This document shows, in pieces, positions 46,406 through 56,620 of a stretch of 64,000 bases of DNA. The notes under the pieces were generated by a model, which searched no databases, was not told the origin of the DNA, and saw only the letters and a program-made list of their open reading frames with translations. This stretch comes from Pleurotus ostreatus/Saccharomyces cerevisiae fusant (lineage: Eukaryota; Opisthokonta), in NCBI GenBank assembly GCA_024196135.1, contig JAMQCK010000036.1, positions 83,334 to 147,333 of the forward strand. The letters are read 5' to 3'. Numbering within the stretch: the first letter of the stretch is position 1; every line of letters starts with the position of its first letter. The position numbers were made by a program, and so were the translations under genes.

Positions 46406-48663
46406 ATGTCTCTCCTTACTCCGCGCGATGGCGCCGCTCTTGCGCTCGTGTCCTTCATTCTGTATCGAGTTGCGCGTCAGGCGTTGCGGAAGCCTCTCCC
46501 GCCCGGCCCTTCAGGATACCCGCTGCTGGGCAACGTCTTCGACATGCCCAAGGGACGTATGTGGGAGACGTTTAAGCAGTGGGGCGAGAAATGTAAGCAT
46601 TCCTATTCATCCCGCGGCCGTCTCATACCCTATCACCCCGCGCTGATGCCTTCTCACCAGACGGTACGCAGCAATCCGGCTTCGCCTAGCCAGCGCGCTC
46701 TCCGGAGGCTGAGTTCATCTTCACCTTACCGGAACTAACTTCTCGCCTAGGCCCTGTAGTCTCCGTAACCGTCCTCGGGCAGGTCATCGTCGTGCTGAAC
46801 GACCACAAAATCGCCGACGAGCTCCTCAGCAAGCGCGGCCAGATCTACTCCGACCGGCCCACGATGCACATGGCCGAGCTCGCCGGCTACGACCGCGCGC
46901 TGTCGAACTCGCACTACGGCCCGCGCGTGCGCGAGTGGCGGAAGTTGTTTGCGCGCGTTATTGGGACAAGGGAGCATGTTGCGAGGTTTAACGAGGTTGA
47001 GGAGTATCAGGCGGCGATGTTTGTTGAGCGGGTTCTGGCGGATCCGGAGGAGTGGTATGATGTGAGTGGGTCTTGAGCTCGGATGAAGGTACGAGGAGCT
47101 GACTTGAGGTGTAGGCGACGAGGAAGTGAGTAGGCTGGCCTATAAGTAAAGTTTCAGCCGTCTTACGAGGCTATGGAAAGGACCTTCGCCGCGTTGATTT
47201 TGCATATTGCCTATGGGTACAAGGTTCGCATTTTCTATCCGATGCAGATCCCGTCTTGACTGTCTTGTAGATTGAAGAGAAGGGCGTCGATCCAATGATT
47301 GCACTCGCGGATCAGGTAAGAGACGCCGCTGTGCTGCAATTGACGTACAGCTGAAGCCTTCGCAGGTCATGAAAGAGTTTTCGGAAATCGCACAGCCTGG
47401 CGCGTACCTTGTTGACTTCCTGCCCATTCGTAGGTCTCTTTTCTCCTCATGGTATCCCACCGTCTCATACGACGTGCGCAGTCAAATCCCTTCCCAACTG
47501 GTTCCCGGGTACCGGCTTCAAAAAAACAGCCAACGCGTATAAGAAGACGCTAGACGACGTGGGCGAGATACCAATCGCGCACGTACGGGAAGAACTAGTT
47601 AGTCGTCCCAAGTTGAGCACGAAGATCGACTAACGTAAAGCCAGGCTCGAGACGCTCCGAACACCTCTTTCGTCGGCACGCTTATTCGAGAGGAGCCCGA
47701 TCTTACGCCAGAGCGATTGTTTGACATAACATGGGCTGCCGCCGCGTTCTACTCAGGCGGTGCGGAGACGGTCAGTGCTCACTCACGATTCTCGTTGCTT
47801 TCGTACTCAAAGGTCGCAGTCCGTCTCCGTCATCCAGAGCTATTTCCTTGCCGTATGCAAGTACCCCGAAGTACAAGCCAAGGCCCAAGCCGAGCTCGAC
47901 GCCGTGATTGGGCGCGAGCGACTGCCGACACCAGCCGATAGGGACTCGCTAACTTACATTGGGGCGATATGCAAGGAACTAGACCGATGGTTGGTCTCGA
48001 CATCGGCTAGGGCGAAGGTTGTTGTGCTAACGCAAGCTGCAGGATCCCGGTGGCGCCCTTAGCCTTCCCGCATTGTACTACCGCGGACGACATCTACGCT
48101 GACTATCTAATCCCGAAAGGGTCGATGGTCTTCCCCAACGTTTGGTGAGCGCGCCGGTGTGAACATAGACGATGCGGGGCATTGACACGCCGTAAGGAAA
48201 TTCTTGCACGATCCGGCGATATACGAGGAGCCCTCGGCCTTCAAGCCTGAGCGGTTCCTAGGGTCTAACCCCGCGCCCGATCCGCGCGACATGGGTTTCT
48301 TCGGATATGGGAGGAGGCAGTGCCCAGGTAAGCTGACACAGGCCTATGTCTAAAGCGAAATGAACGAGCCTATTCGTCTAGGCAGCCACCTCGCTGACGC
48401 GAGCGTGTGGATGCACGTCGCGCACGCGGTCGCTGCGCTCGATATATCGAAGGCCACCGACGCGGCAGGCAACCCGATTGAACCCAGCGGCGACACAGAC
48501 GATGGTCTAATTCTGTTCGTGCTTGTTGCTGTACCTTTATTCTTGCATGCACTGATGGGCGTTTGTTTGCAGGCGGCCACTCCCCTTTGCGTGCAAGATT
48601 CGGCCCCGCTCTTCCGATGCATTGCGCTTGATCAACGAGCGCATAGACCGTGGGTCCGACTAA
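46406..48663 (+). CDS. Cytochrome P450 monooxygenase, CYP5144/CYP5150-like
   Basis: A class II, ER-anchored P450 of about 510 residues. The N-terminal anchor (MSLLTPRDGAALALVSFILY) is followed by the Pro-rich hinge LPPGPSGYPLLGNV. Middle exons: GPVVSVTVLGQVIVVLND, SKRGQIYSDRPTMHMAELAG, SYEAMERTFAALILHIAYGY, LPNWFPGTGFKKTANAY. The I-helix oxygen-binding site reads AFYSGGAETS; the K-helix ExxR is in CKELDR; the PxxF region is EPSAFKPERFLG; the heme loop is FGYGRRQCPG with the Cys ligand. All key residues are present. About nine introns; the tail ends LINERIDRGSD, the last splice being least certain. A mushroom-specific family often acting on aromatic or terpenoid substrates; substrate here unknown, and no cluster partners are adjacent. 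Confidence 0.9.
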
Positions 48664-49251
48664 CGCACGTCGTGGCCAGGGCCGATGTCGGAAAAGTTGC
48701 CAAGTCGCCGAAATGTCGTTTATGCGCTTCAGGGTCGGAGTGTTTGTTGGTGGCCCGGCGGACCAGTTCGCGGCCGCTTCGTCGTGAGAATCGTGTACGT
48801 ACGCCGGATGTTCGAGTTTTCTGTACTAGACCTTGGGCTTCCACTGGGATTTCTTGTACCTCATCTGCCTTGTGGCCTGCCTTCTGCATGAGGAGCGAAG
48901 TTCAACTCCTGTCGGTGATCGCCGGGAATTACCTCATAAATTACGAGGTGCGACGCGACACCGTGACCTGACTACGTCACCTGGCGACGCGTCTGATGGG
49001 TTTGTCCGTGTTGTGCAAGAAAACGGTCACGTGGTGTGCAAGTTCAGCGCGGGTTCGGGAGGTCAAATCGGCTGGCGAACTTGGTTTGCTTCCACCATTT
49101 GCACCCGGGCCTCCTCATTAAGAACCGCGGCGTTCTTCTCCTCCTCCCACCACCGCCCAGGCAGCTAAGGAAGCCTCCTCGCCGTTACCCTCCACCCACC
49201 ACTTCTTCTCCCACTTCTATCCTACGACGTTGACCGCCGCCAGCGACGACG
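48664..49251. promoter_or_regulatory. Upstream region of the B-type cyclin
   Basis: About 590 bases between the P450 stop and the cyclin start. An ACGCGT hexamer at 48987-48992, the MluI cell-cycle box used by MBF in fungi, lies about 260 bases upstream of the start, which would suit a cell-cycle gene; a single hexamer can occur by chance. CT-rich just before the start. Confidence 0.4.
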
Positions 49252-50976
49252 ATGGCTACCAACAACATCCGCGTACGTCACTGCGCCCAGCGTTGGCGAG
49301 TCTACCCGTGCTCACCCATACCTCGCAGCTCCCTGCTAGACGCCCCGCCCTCCACCGCGGCAAGGGCGACGAGAACGCTATCAAGCGCCAGTCCACCGCC
49401 CTTGGCGGCGATGGACCCAAGCGCTTCGCAGCGGGCGCCATGAAGGCCACCCGCGCTGCACTTGGAGAGATACCCACTGCAATTAACCGCAAAGTACGTA
49501 GGCCACTCGTTGTCAGTGGCCTGGCGCTTACCTACCAACCACCCAGAACGATGTGATACCCGGCAAGGGACTGGGCAAAGAGAAGGAAGTTGTCAAGGAG
49601 GAGGTCGGTGTCAAGCGCAGCCGTCCCGAATCTGGCGGGCTCCCGCCTCAGCGCATTCCTCTCGGCCCTGGTCGCGTCGCCCCCGCCATCTCCCAGCCTG
49701 TCAACGTTCGTCGTACCAGCGCTGCTGCTGCGCGCATACCCGTACTCGCCGATGCCATCCGCCGTGGTGTCTCCAAGGCGTCTGCTCCCGAACCTGTTCG
49801 CCAGCAGGTTGTCTACGACGAGCCCGCCGATGTCGGCATGGACGTCGAAGATCAGATGGAGGACGACGACCTTGTCATCGTCCACGACAGCGTCCTTGAC
49901 CAGGACGAGGAAGACATGGCCGGCGTCGAAGACGAGGAGCTCGCTGTATTCCCTTCATCATCGCCCGAACCTGAGAAGGCGCCGCGTATGTGGCCTGAGT
50001 GCTCGACCGCTCAGGCGGATCGTCAAACCAGGGAGCTCGAGGCCGTCCGTGCTGCGTTCACGGACCACGACCCTGAAGATGATAACATGGTCTCCGAGTA
50101 CGCGAACGAGATCTTCGAGTACATGTCTGAGCTCGAGGTATGTTTGAGTTATCGACGCTTCTTGAGCGTCTACTAACGCACTTCTCAGGAGGAGCTCATG
50201 CCCGTCGCCGACTACATTGACGGCCAGAACGAGATCACCTGGGCGATGCGCCAGACCCTCATCGATTGGCTGCTCCAGGTCCACTTGCGCTACCACCTCA
50301 TGCCAGAGACGCTCTGGATCGCCACGAACATCATCGACCGCTTCTTGTCAAAGCGTGTCGTCTCGATGGTCAAGCTCCAGCTCGTCGGCATCACCGCCAT
50401 GTTCATCGCCGCCAAGTACGAGGAGATTCTCGCGCCGTCCGTCGACGAGTTCGTCTTCATGACCGAGAAGGGCTACAAGAAGGAGGAGATCCTCAAGGGC
50501 GAGCGTATCGTCCTGCAGACTCTTGACTTCAAGATCTCGCACTACTGCTCCCCGTACTCGTGGATGCGCCGCATCTCGCGCGCGGACGACTACGATATCC
50601 AGACGCGCACGCTCAGCAAGTTCCTCATCGAGATCACCCTGCTCGACCACCGCTTTATCCGCGTGAAGCCTAGCTTGGTCGCTGCGGTCGGCATGTACTG
50701 CGCGCGCAAGATGTTGGGCGGCGACTGGGTATGTTGTCCTTTACCCTTGGGATGTTCCTTAGCTGACCTTTCGCGCAGAACGAGGCCTTCGTCTACCACT
50801 CTGGCTACACGGAGGAGTACCTTATCCCCGGGCACAACATGCTCGTCGAGAAGATGCAGGAGGCTGGCTTCACGCGCACGTACCTCTACAAGAAGTACGG
50901 GCACAAGAAGTTCCTCAAGGCGTCTGTCTTCGCGACGGAGTGGGCGCGCAGCCAGCGCGACGAGTTGATGGACTAA
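49252..50976 (+). CDS. G2/mitotic B-type cyclin
   Basis: The regulatory partner of the mitotic Cdk (Cdc2/Cdk1). The short first exon MATNNIR is joined over a GTACGT...CGCAG intron to LPARRPALHRGKGDENAIKR. A destruction box RAALGEIPTAIN stands at about residues 49-60, so APC/C-dependent turnover is expected. An acidic, Pro/Ser-rich region leads to the cyclin boxes: MPVADYIDGQNEITWAMRQT, LIDWLLQVHLRYHLMPETLW (the MRxxLIDWLxxVH signature), FLSKRVVSMVKLQLVGITAM, IAAKYEEILAPSVDEFV (K-Y-E-E-I motif), and the second box near LLDHRFIRVKPSLVAAVGMY. Five exons; stop TAA at 50974-50976. Length about 500 residues, normal for fungal Clb/Cdc13/NimE. Confidence 0.93.
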
Positions 50977-51290
50977 GTCTCCTCGTCGTTTGGCTTGTCA
51001 TGTCCTCGCTGCCGTGTCCTCGTCGATCGGCGTTGTCGCGTCTTCGTCGCACGCACACTGCCGTGGCCCTGCCTGCACCCCCGTCCCTTGCATCATCTCC
51101 CCAGCATTTCACTTATATCTATTTGCAACATCTCTTCTGCATGCCCACTACAAACAATCGACCTAATCCAATCCAATCCTCGCCAGGGTATATACAGGCG
51201 ACAGCATATTCTTGTCCTCGGGCCCCTCTTGATACACATGCACACACTTTTATTGCTGCTACTAGCAATTGACGTCGAGCGCTATGTTTT
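50977..51290. other. 3' flank of the cyclin gene
   Basis: Downstream sequence, pyrimidine-rich, with no coding signal. Confidence 0.4.
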
Positions 51291-51420
51291 GGCATGGTGC
51301 TGTGCCCATCTAGCATGGTGCGGTACTATGCCCTGCATGGTACGGTACTATGCCCTGCATGGTACAGTACTATGTCACGCATATCATGATGTATGCCCCC
51401 GCATGATACAGATATGTCCC
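51291..51420. repeat. 22-bp minisatellite, about six units
   Basis: Units start at 51291, 51313, 51335, 51357, 51379 and 51401, each 22 bases. The best-conserved pair is GCATGGTACGGTACTATGCC at 51335 and its one-base variant at 51313. Outer units are degraded. The unit contains the inverted pair GGTAC/GTACT. Confidence 0.8.
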
Positions 51421-51853
51421 GCCTGTATGTCGCCCATGCCCCCCATGCCTCCCTCCTACTATGTGTATAGGGCCGGGTTCTGCTGAACCTTGGTCACGTA
51501 CTCTCGTTCATCTACGGTTTCCTTCGTTTACCCTTTCTATCTTGCCCCTCGTGGGCCCATTACATTCTTTTCTACGGGTTGGGGTCGGTGGGGATGCGTA
51601 CTCTTCCCGACCTCGTGCGCGTCCGTCGTTGGCGACGGCGTCGCGGCCCGGCTGGGTTCTCTCTGTCACCTACTTTTTCTTTACTTCTCTGGTTTCAATT
51701 CTACATATCTAAACACCGTCCCCCGAATAGCTCGCATCGGACAGTCTTCCAATTCCAACCCCCAAGCATCGCTCCGGCACCTGCACAAGTTTCTATATTT
51801 CTGGCATTCTCTTATTCCTTTGCTCCGAGTTTCACTTTTCTCTTCTCAGTTCT
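51421..51853. other. Non-coding DNA between the two minisatellites
   Basis: Pyrimidine-rich, low-complexity sequence. Frames such as 51579-52022 reflect T/C-rich composition rather than a gene. Confidence 0.4.
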
Positions 51854-51919
51854 AGTTTCCGTTCCAGCTACTACCAGTCTCCGTTGCAGCTACTACAGTC
51901 TCCGTTTGCAGCTACTACC
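51854..51919. repeat. About 22-bp minisatellite, three units
   Basis: Three units of 21-23 bases at 51854-51875, 51876-51896 and 51897-51919, consensus AGTCTCCGTTGCAGCTACTA plus C. Unrelated to the array at 51291. Confidence 0.75.
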
Positions 51920-52061
51920 AAACCCAAGTCTCCTGGCATCGTCGCAATCCACTGTACCTACTAGATCATCCTCTAGCAACAGTACATGTTGTAGATATAA
52001 AGCGCTGGCGCGCTCCAGATAAAGGCCGTTCTATATTCCTATTCTTGCGAACTATGAAGCG

Positions 52062-53036
52062 TTATGAGTGGGAGTGGGCACACGCGGTTCCAGATCCGGC
52101 TTGTTTGGTTGTGTTGACGCCCCCGCGGAACGGGACATGTTCGATGTCGCCGCATGGTCCCCCATTTACCGACCAACGTAGAACTCGGACGACTTCGTTC
52201 TGCGAGTAAAATATGTTCCTTATCATCCATTCTATAGTATTCTTGAATATAGAGACCTCCCACCGGCTACTTACAACGATATTGGGCCCGCGCCAACAAG
52301 GAGACTTTCAGGTATAACTTCGAAGAGTCCTCGTCCGTAGATTCCGCGCTTTCCATCTTATAGTCACTCCCTACATTGACGAAAAGAGTTTCTAGTACCT
52401 TTGCCAATTCTTGTGGGACTGAGGACAATGCCCAACGACTCTATACCAGTATCGAAGGCAGCGTACTTCCGGGCTACCAAAACATCGCTGGCGGCTGCAG
52501 AACGCCGTGTCAGCCGTTACCAGGGCACCTCAGAAGCGCGGTATAGGTAGTGCAAGGGACTGAAGGACGCTTGAGGCTTGCGCAAGTGCGTTGGTTGGGT
52601 CGAATCGAACATCGACGTTCGGGTCAAGGTAGTCGGTCACTAATTAGTGATGGCATCACTGTTCTGGTCACTGTTTGGCAGCATTTTGCTGGGCTTTCAG
52701 CATCTTCAGTTTTGCATCATAATTCGCGAGAAGTAGCGCGTTCTGAGCGGAACCATCGGGGCAACAATCCCTTGCTGAGACATTCATCTTTTTCGCTCAG
52801 ACGAAAGAACAAACTAAACATTACCGCACCATATATTCGACAGAGGTAATTATCCACATATTTCAACAAGGGGCTGTAGGTGCTCAGCTCGAAAAGCCAG
52901 ATGAATATTTTCAGGGCGGAACTCGACAAGATGCGAGGTGAGATAGCTCGCGAAGGCGGCGACCACGGCCTTAGGCGCGATCAACACGACCAAACAAGCC
53001 GGATCTGGAACCGCGTGTGCCCACTCCCATTATGAG
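52062..53036. mobile_element. Non-autonomous DNA transposon with 49-bp terminal inverted repeats and 7-bp target duplication
   Basis: The element spans 52069-53029 (961 bp). Its left end, TGGGAGTGGGCACACGCGGT and onwards, is matched by the complement of the right end for 41 bases without mismatch and 48 of 49 overall. The heptamer TTATGAG flanks both ends directly (52062-52068 and 53030-53036). Internal sequence has no long frame or transposase motif. A 7-bp duplication is unusual: hAT and P elements make 8, Mutator 9-11, and Dada elements 6-7. Such long near-identical ends suggest recent activity. Confidence 0.88.
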
Positions 53037-53189
53037 AGTGAACGAGTCGGGAAGCATCCGCGCCGGGCGCGCGTCGACTTAGCACGTGATCGCGTCAAGC
53101 CCCCCGAGTGCCGCGCCGGCGGCCCGGCGAGCGCGCTTGTCTCTGCTCGTCATCTCGACGCGACGCGTCCTGTCCCGTTCGTGCCCACC
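53037..53189. promoter_or_regulatory. Short promoter of the polymerase eta gene
   Basis: Only about 150 bases remain between the transposon-like element and the start codon. A CACGTG palindrome occurs at about 53082. The insertion therefore sits in or at the edge of the promoter. Confidence 0.45.
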
Positions 53190-56100
53190 ATGGCTGCCTA
53201 CCCGATATCGTGGAAAGGGAAGGGGAAGGCGACCAATCATGACTTCGACCTCGATCCGACTGTTACCTACCGCCAGTTGCATAGCTCGAACCTGGGCGTG
53301 CGCGATCCCCTGAGGGTGGTGGCGCTGTGCGATAGTGATGCGTTTTATGCTGGTGCGTGCTTGGGCAAGCTACGGTGGGGGTGGCGGGGTCAACTGATGA
53401 GTGTGTGAACTATAGCGTGCGAGACGGTCAGGCTGGGAGTGGATAAGGAACAGCCGTTGGTTGTGCTGCAGTGGAATGCGCTCATCGCGGTGAACTATCC
53501 GGCGCGGAAGTATGGTGCGTGGATAGGTCCTCGCATCGCTCGACTTGATTGGCTAATTGGTCCCTCCAATCAGGCATCTCGCGAATGGACAAACTACAAG
53601 ACGCCCTGAAGCGATGTCCGCACTTGAAGGTCGTGCATGTGGCGACATACAAGGAAGGCGAGAAATAGCCTGGCTATTGGGACGATGTGGATACGAAGAC
53701 GCATAAGGTGCGTGCGCTTATGGATCTGCATACTTGGTAGTCGTTGACGAGCGCTTGACTAGGTTTCCCTTGACTTCTACCGCCGCGAGAGCACGAAGAT
53801 GCAGAGCCTGTTCAAGGAGCTGCTACCCGACGTTGAGATAGGTATGCTCAACTCTCCCGCTCACAATCCACCTCCTTCATTGCTTATGTCACAACATCAG
53901 AGAAAGCCTCCATCGACGAAGCCTTCTTCGACTTCACCAAGCTCGCTAAAACCAAACTCCTCGAGCGCTTCCCCTACCTCTCCTCCGTGCCCCACGATGC
54001 GCCGAGGGGGGCGGATAGCCCGCTTCCGCCGCCCCCACCGTTGTCGTGGGAGGGGTTGGGGACGGTGATTCCGGTGCATCCGCCACCGCCTAGCAAAGCG
54101 AAAGAGGAAGGGAAGCAGGGTGCAGAGGTGGACAAGGACAATGACAAGGGCGAAGAGAAGGATGAGCTCAAGGACGACGACGACGACGACGCACCCAACC
54201 TGGAGGACGATCCTACGACGTGGCACGATCATGCGCTGGCGATCGCGGCGGAGTACATGCTGAAGGCGAAGGAGGAGATATATACGCGGTTGGGGTATAC
54301 GACGAGTGCGGTGAGTAGCGAGTAGGGTGTGGGGTCTCTGGATTTGACGTATGCTCCTCAAAGGGCATCGGGCGAAATAAGTTTCTTGCGAAGGTTGGAT
54401 CGCTTGCTAGGCCGTCAGGTTTGCAATGCTAACCCCCCTCGTTCAGCTAACGGCATCCTATCGGAAACCTCGGGGATTGGTAAGTCGATAGTCTACCCCG
54501 TCCGAAGTCGGGGACCTCGGCGAGGAATCCTTTGGTTCCTCCTCTGACCAGCCCTCGCAGAACGTCCTCCGCAACGCGGCGATCCCCAACTATCTCAGGC
54601 CGTTGCCTTTTCAGAAGGCGAGTAATTTGTTTGCCGCTCGTGGTGTACTTTACCCTCCTGCTGCCGTGGGTTTCTCCTATTGTCATGGATCGGTGGCGCT
54701 GTGCCATGAAAGAGTGCTGTACGCATGCTGACTGGCGTAGGTATAGATCCGATTCCTGGGCGGCAAGCTGGGCAAGGCGATCGCGCAGGAATACGACGCG
54801 TCGACGGTGGGCGATTTGCTGTAAGTCTTCGTATTGAAGCTGATGAAGCCGAATGACGGAAGCTGGTTGACTGACGATATACGACAGGACGATACCTCTT
54901 GGTGAGTAAGCTGGCTAGCGTGATTACTTCGTCGGACGCTTTGGCGCGATTAGCTCGTTTGGCGGGCGCGGGTACCTCGTCGAATGCTCTTGCGAAGCTC
55001 GGAGTTTGTCTCGTTAAGCCCGAAGTCTGGAGCTGACACCCTCGCATTATGGAGCTGGCACCCTCAGAATATGAGACTGACGCCATCGTAACAGAGGAAA
55101 TGCAGCAGAAGTTCGGCGAGGAGTCGATCTGGGTATACGAGGTGCTTCGGTGCGTACTCACAACCAAACCTTATCCTCTTGCCGTACAAACGCTGACCTG
55201 ATTGGCGAGCAGGGGCATCGATAGGAACGAAGGTATGTCTTGCAATCTCCGTCCCAAGACCCCGCTGACGATCGCTGCAGTCAAGGAGAAGACTGCCCTG
55301 TTCAAGAGCATGCTCGCCTCGAAGAACCTGCCCAAGCCCATCACCAACGCCGCGGACGGGCACCAGTGGCTGAGGGTGCTCGCGGCGGAGCTGGCGCTGC
55401 GGTTGAAGGATGCGAGGCTGGAGAGCCCGAATTTGTGGCCGAAGACGCTGGTTTTGCATGCGAGGAAAGGTGGGTAGATTCGAACGTGACTGCCGCGCTA
55501 TTGCTCCTTAGGCTAACGGTTCTTAGGCTACGACGCTGGCCGCTCAAAGCAGATACCATTTCCATTCACCAACGAGGCCACCGTCGACTACATTGCGCGC
55601 TTAGCGGACAAGCTCTGGACGGAGCTCGTTGGGACCGCGACAGTGCTCAATGTTTCCTCGGTACAGCTTGGCTTTACTGGCTTGGGCAACTCGGAAGCGG
55701 GGCAGCAGAGCATCTCTGGATTTTTCGCGAATGCCAAGCCGGCGAGCAGCTCCTCCGCAAAACCAAGAAGCGCCAATGCAAGACAAGGAAGCAGCAACGC
55801 GAAGCCAGGGAGCAGCAGCAGCGCAAAGATCGCCGGCCCCAGCAGCCCTGCAACCGGCAAGCGTCCGCGAGAGGCGCTGGACGAGCCCCCGAATGTTGGG
55901 GAGCCCCCGGAGGGTGGGGCGCCCTCGGAGGTTGTTGACGTCGACGGCACGTTCAATTCGGACGACGGCACGCTCAGCTCGGACGCGGCTTTCCGCTGCG
56001 CGCGTTGCCGGAAAGATATCGCGTTGCCATATCGACCTGACGATGCGGGTGACCGTGCGAGTGCGCTCGCCGCGCTGCGCCTGGAGCACGATGATTTCCA

Positions 56101-56227
56101 CTTCGCGCAGGACCTGGCCAGGAGTGAGCGCGTCACGCCTACTCCTGTCGCACCCATTCGGCCCAGCAAGAAGCGGAAAAAGGGAGGGAAGGCGGAGGGG
56201 ATAGAGAAGTTCTTTGCGCGTAAATGA
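53190..56227 (+). CDS. RAD30: DNA polymerase eta (Rad30, Y family), interrupted by an in-frame TAG
   Basis: Translesion polymerase that copies past UV photoproducts. Catalytic metal ligands are present: VVALCDSDAFYAACE in the first block and SIDEAFFDF in the second. YTTSA-G-x-x-RNKFLAKLTASY and NYLRPLPFQKIRFLGGKLGK continue the palm/thumb, and the little finger is near RLKDARLESPNLWPKTL. C-terminus: a ubiquitin-binding zinc finger (CARCRKDI ... HDDFHFAQDL) and a PCNA-binding end GIEKFFARK. About ten introns; one at 54618-54746 has a GC donor. The oddity is a TAG at 53666-53668 inside the conserved ATYKEGEK-x-PGYW block, where an acidic residue is usual; one base change (GAG to TAG) would explain it. 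No intron model removes it without losing the conserved block. Everything after it remains in frame and conserved, pointing to a recent null allele or a sequence error. Confidence 0.88.
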
Positions 56228-56620
56228 TACCCAAATCGAGATATGCATGGACCCCGGTTGTTGCTAGGCCTGGGCGACTAATGAACTTCTCGGCCTGGGA
56301 GAGGAGTTCGGGAATCAAGGGGGGCTGATTGAGATCACCGGGCCGAACCGGCCGGGGCGCGTCGATCCCAGCGCCAAGGAGGCCGGACGCGCAGTCAAGG
56401 CAGCTTGTCCTCGACTACCATCTGCCTGGTCTTTTATTCTTGCTTTGCTCTGCTTCGTTCTTTCTCTTTGGGACAGGCTTCCCCCCTTTGCTTGCCATTC
56501 TTCAGGCGGTCAGAGATCGTCCGGGCGCGGGTCAGCCTTCTTGACGCTTGCACTTGTCTGCGTTCCCCCAGCAGCCCCTCCCTATCCAGCGCGGTCCCTC
56601 GCGGATATCCGAGCCTCGCA
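56228..56620. promoter_or_regulatory. Upstream region of the receptor-like gene
   Basis: About 390 bases holding the Pol eta 3' end and the promoter of the next gene. CT-rich (56420-56490) before the start; no other signal. Confidence 0.4.

Noticed and set aside
51461..52022. Plus-strand frames of 83-147 codons behind the cyclin gene
   Set aside because: Ser/Phe/Leu-rich readings of T/C-rich non-coding DNA, overlapping each other and the 22-bp repeats.
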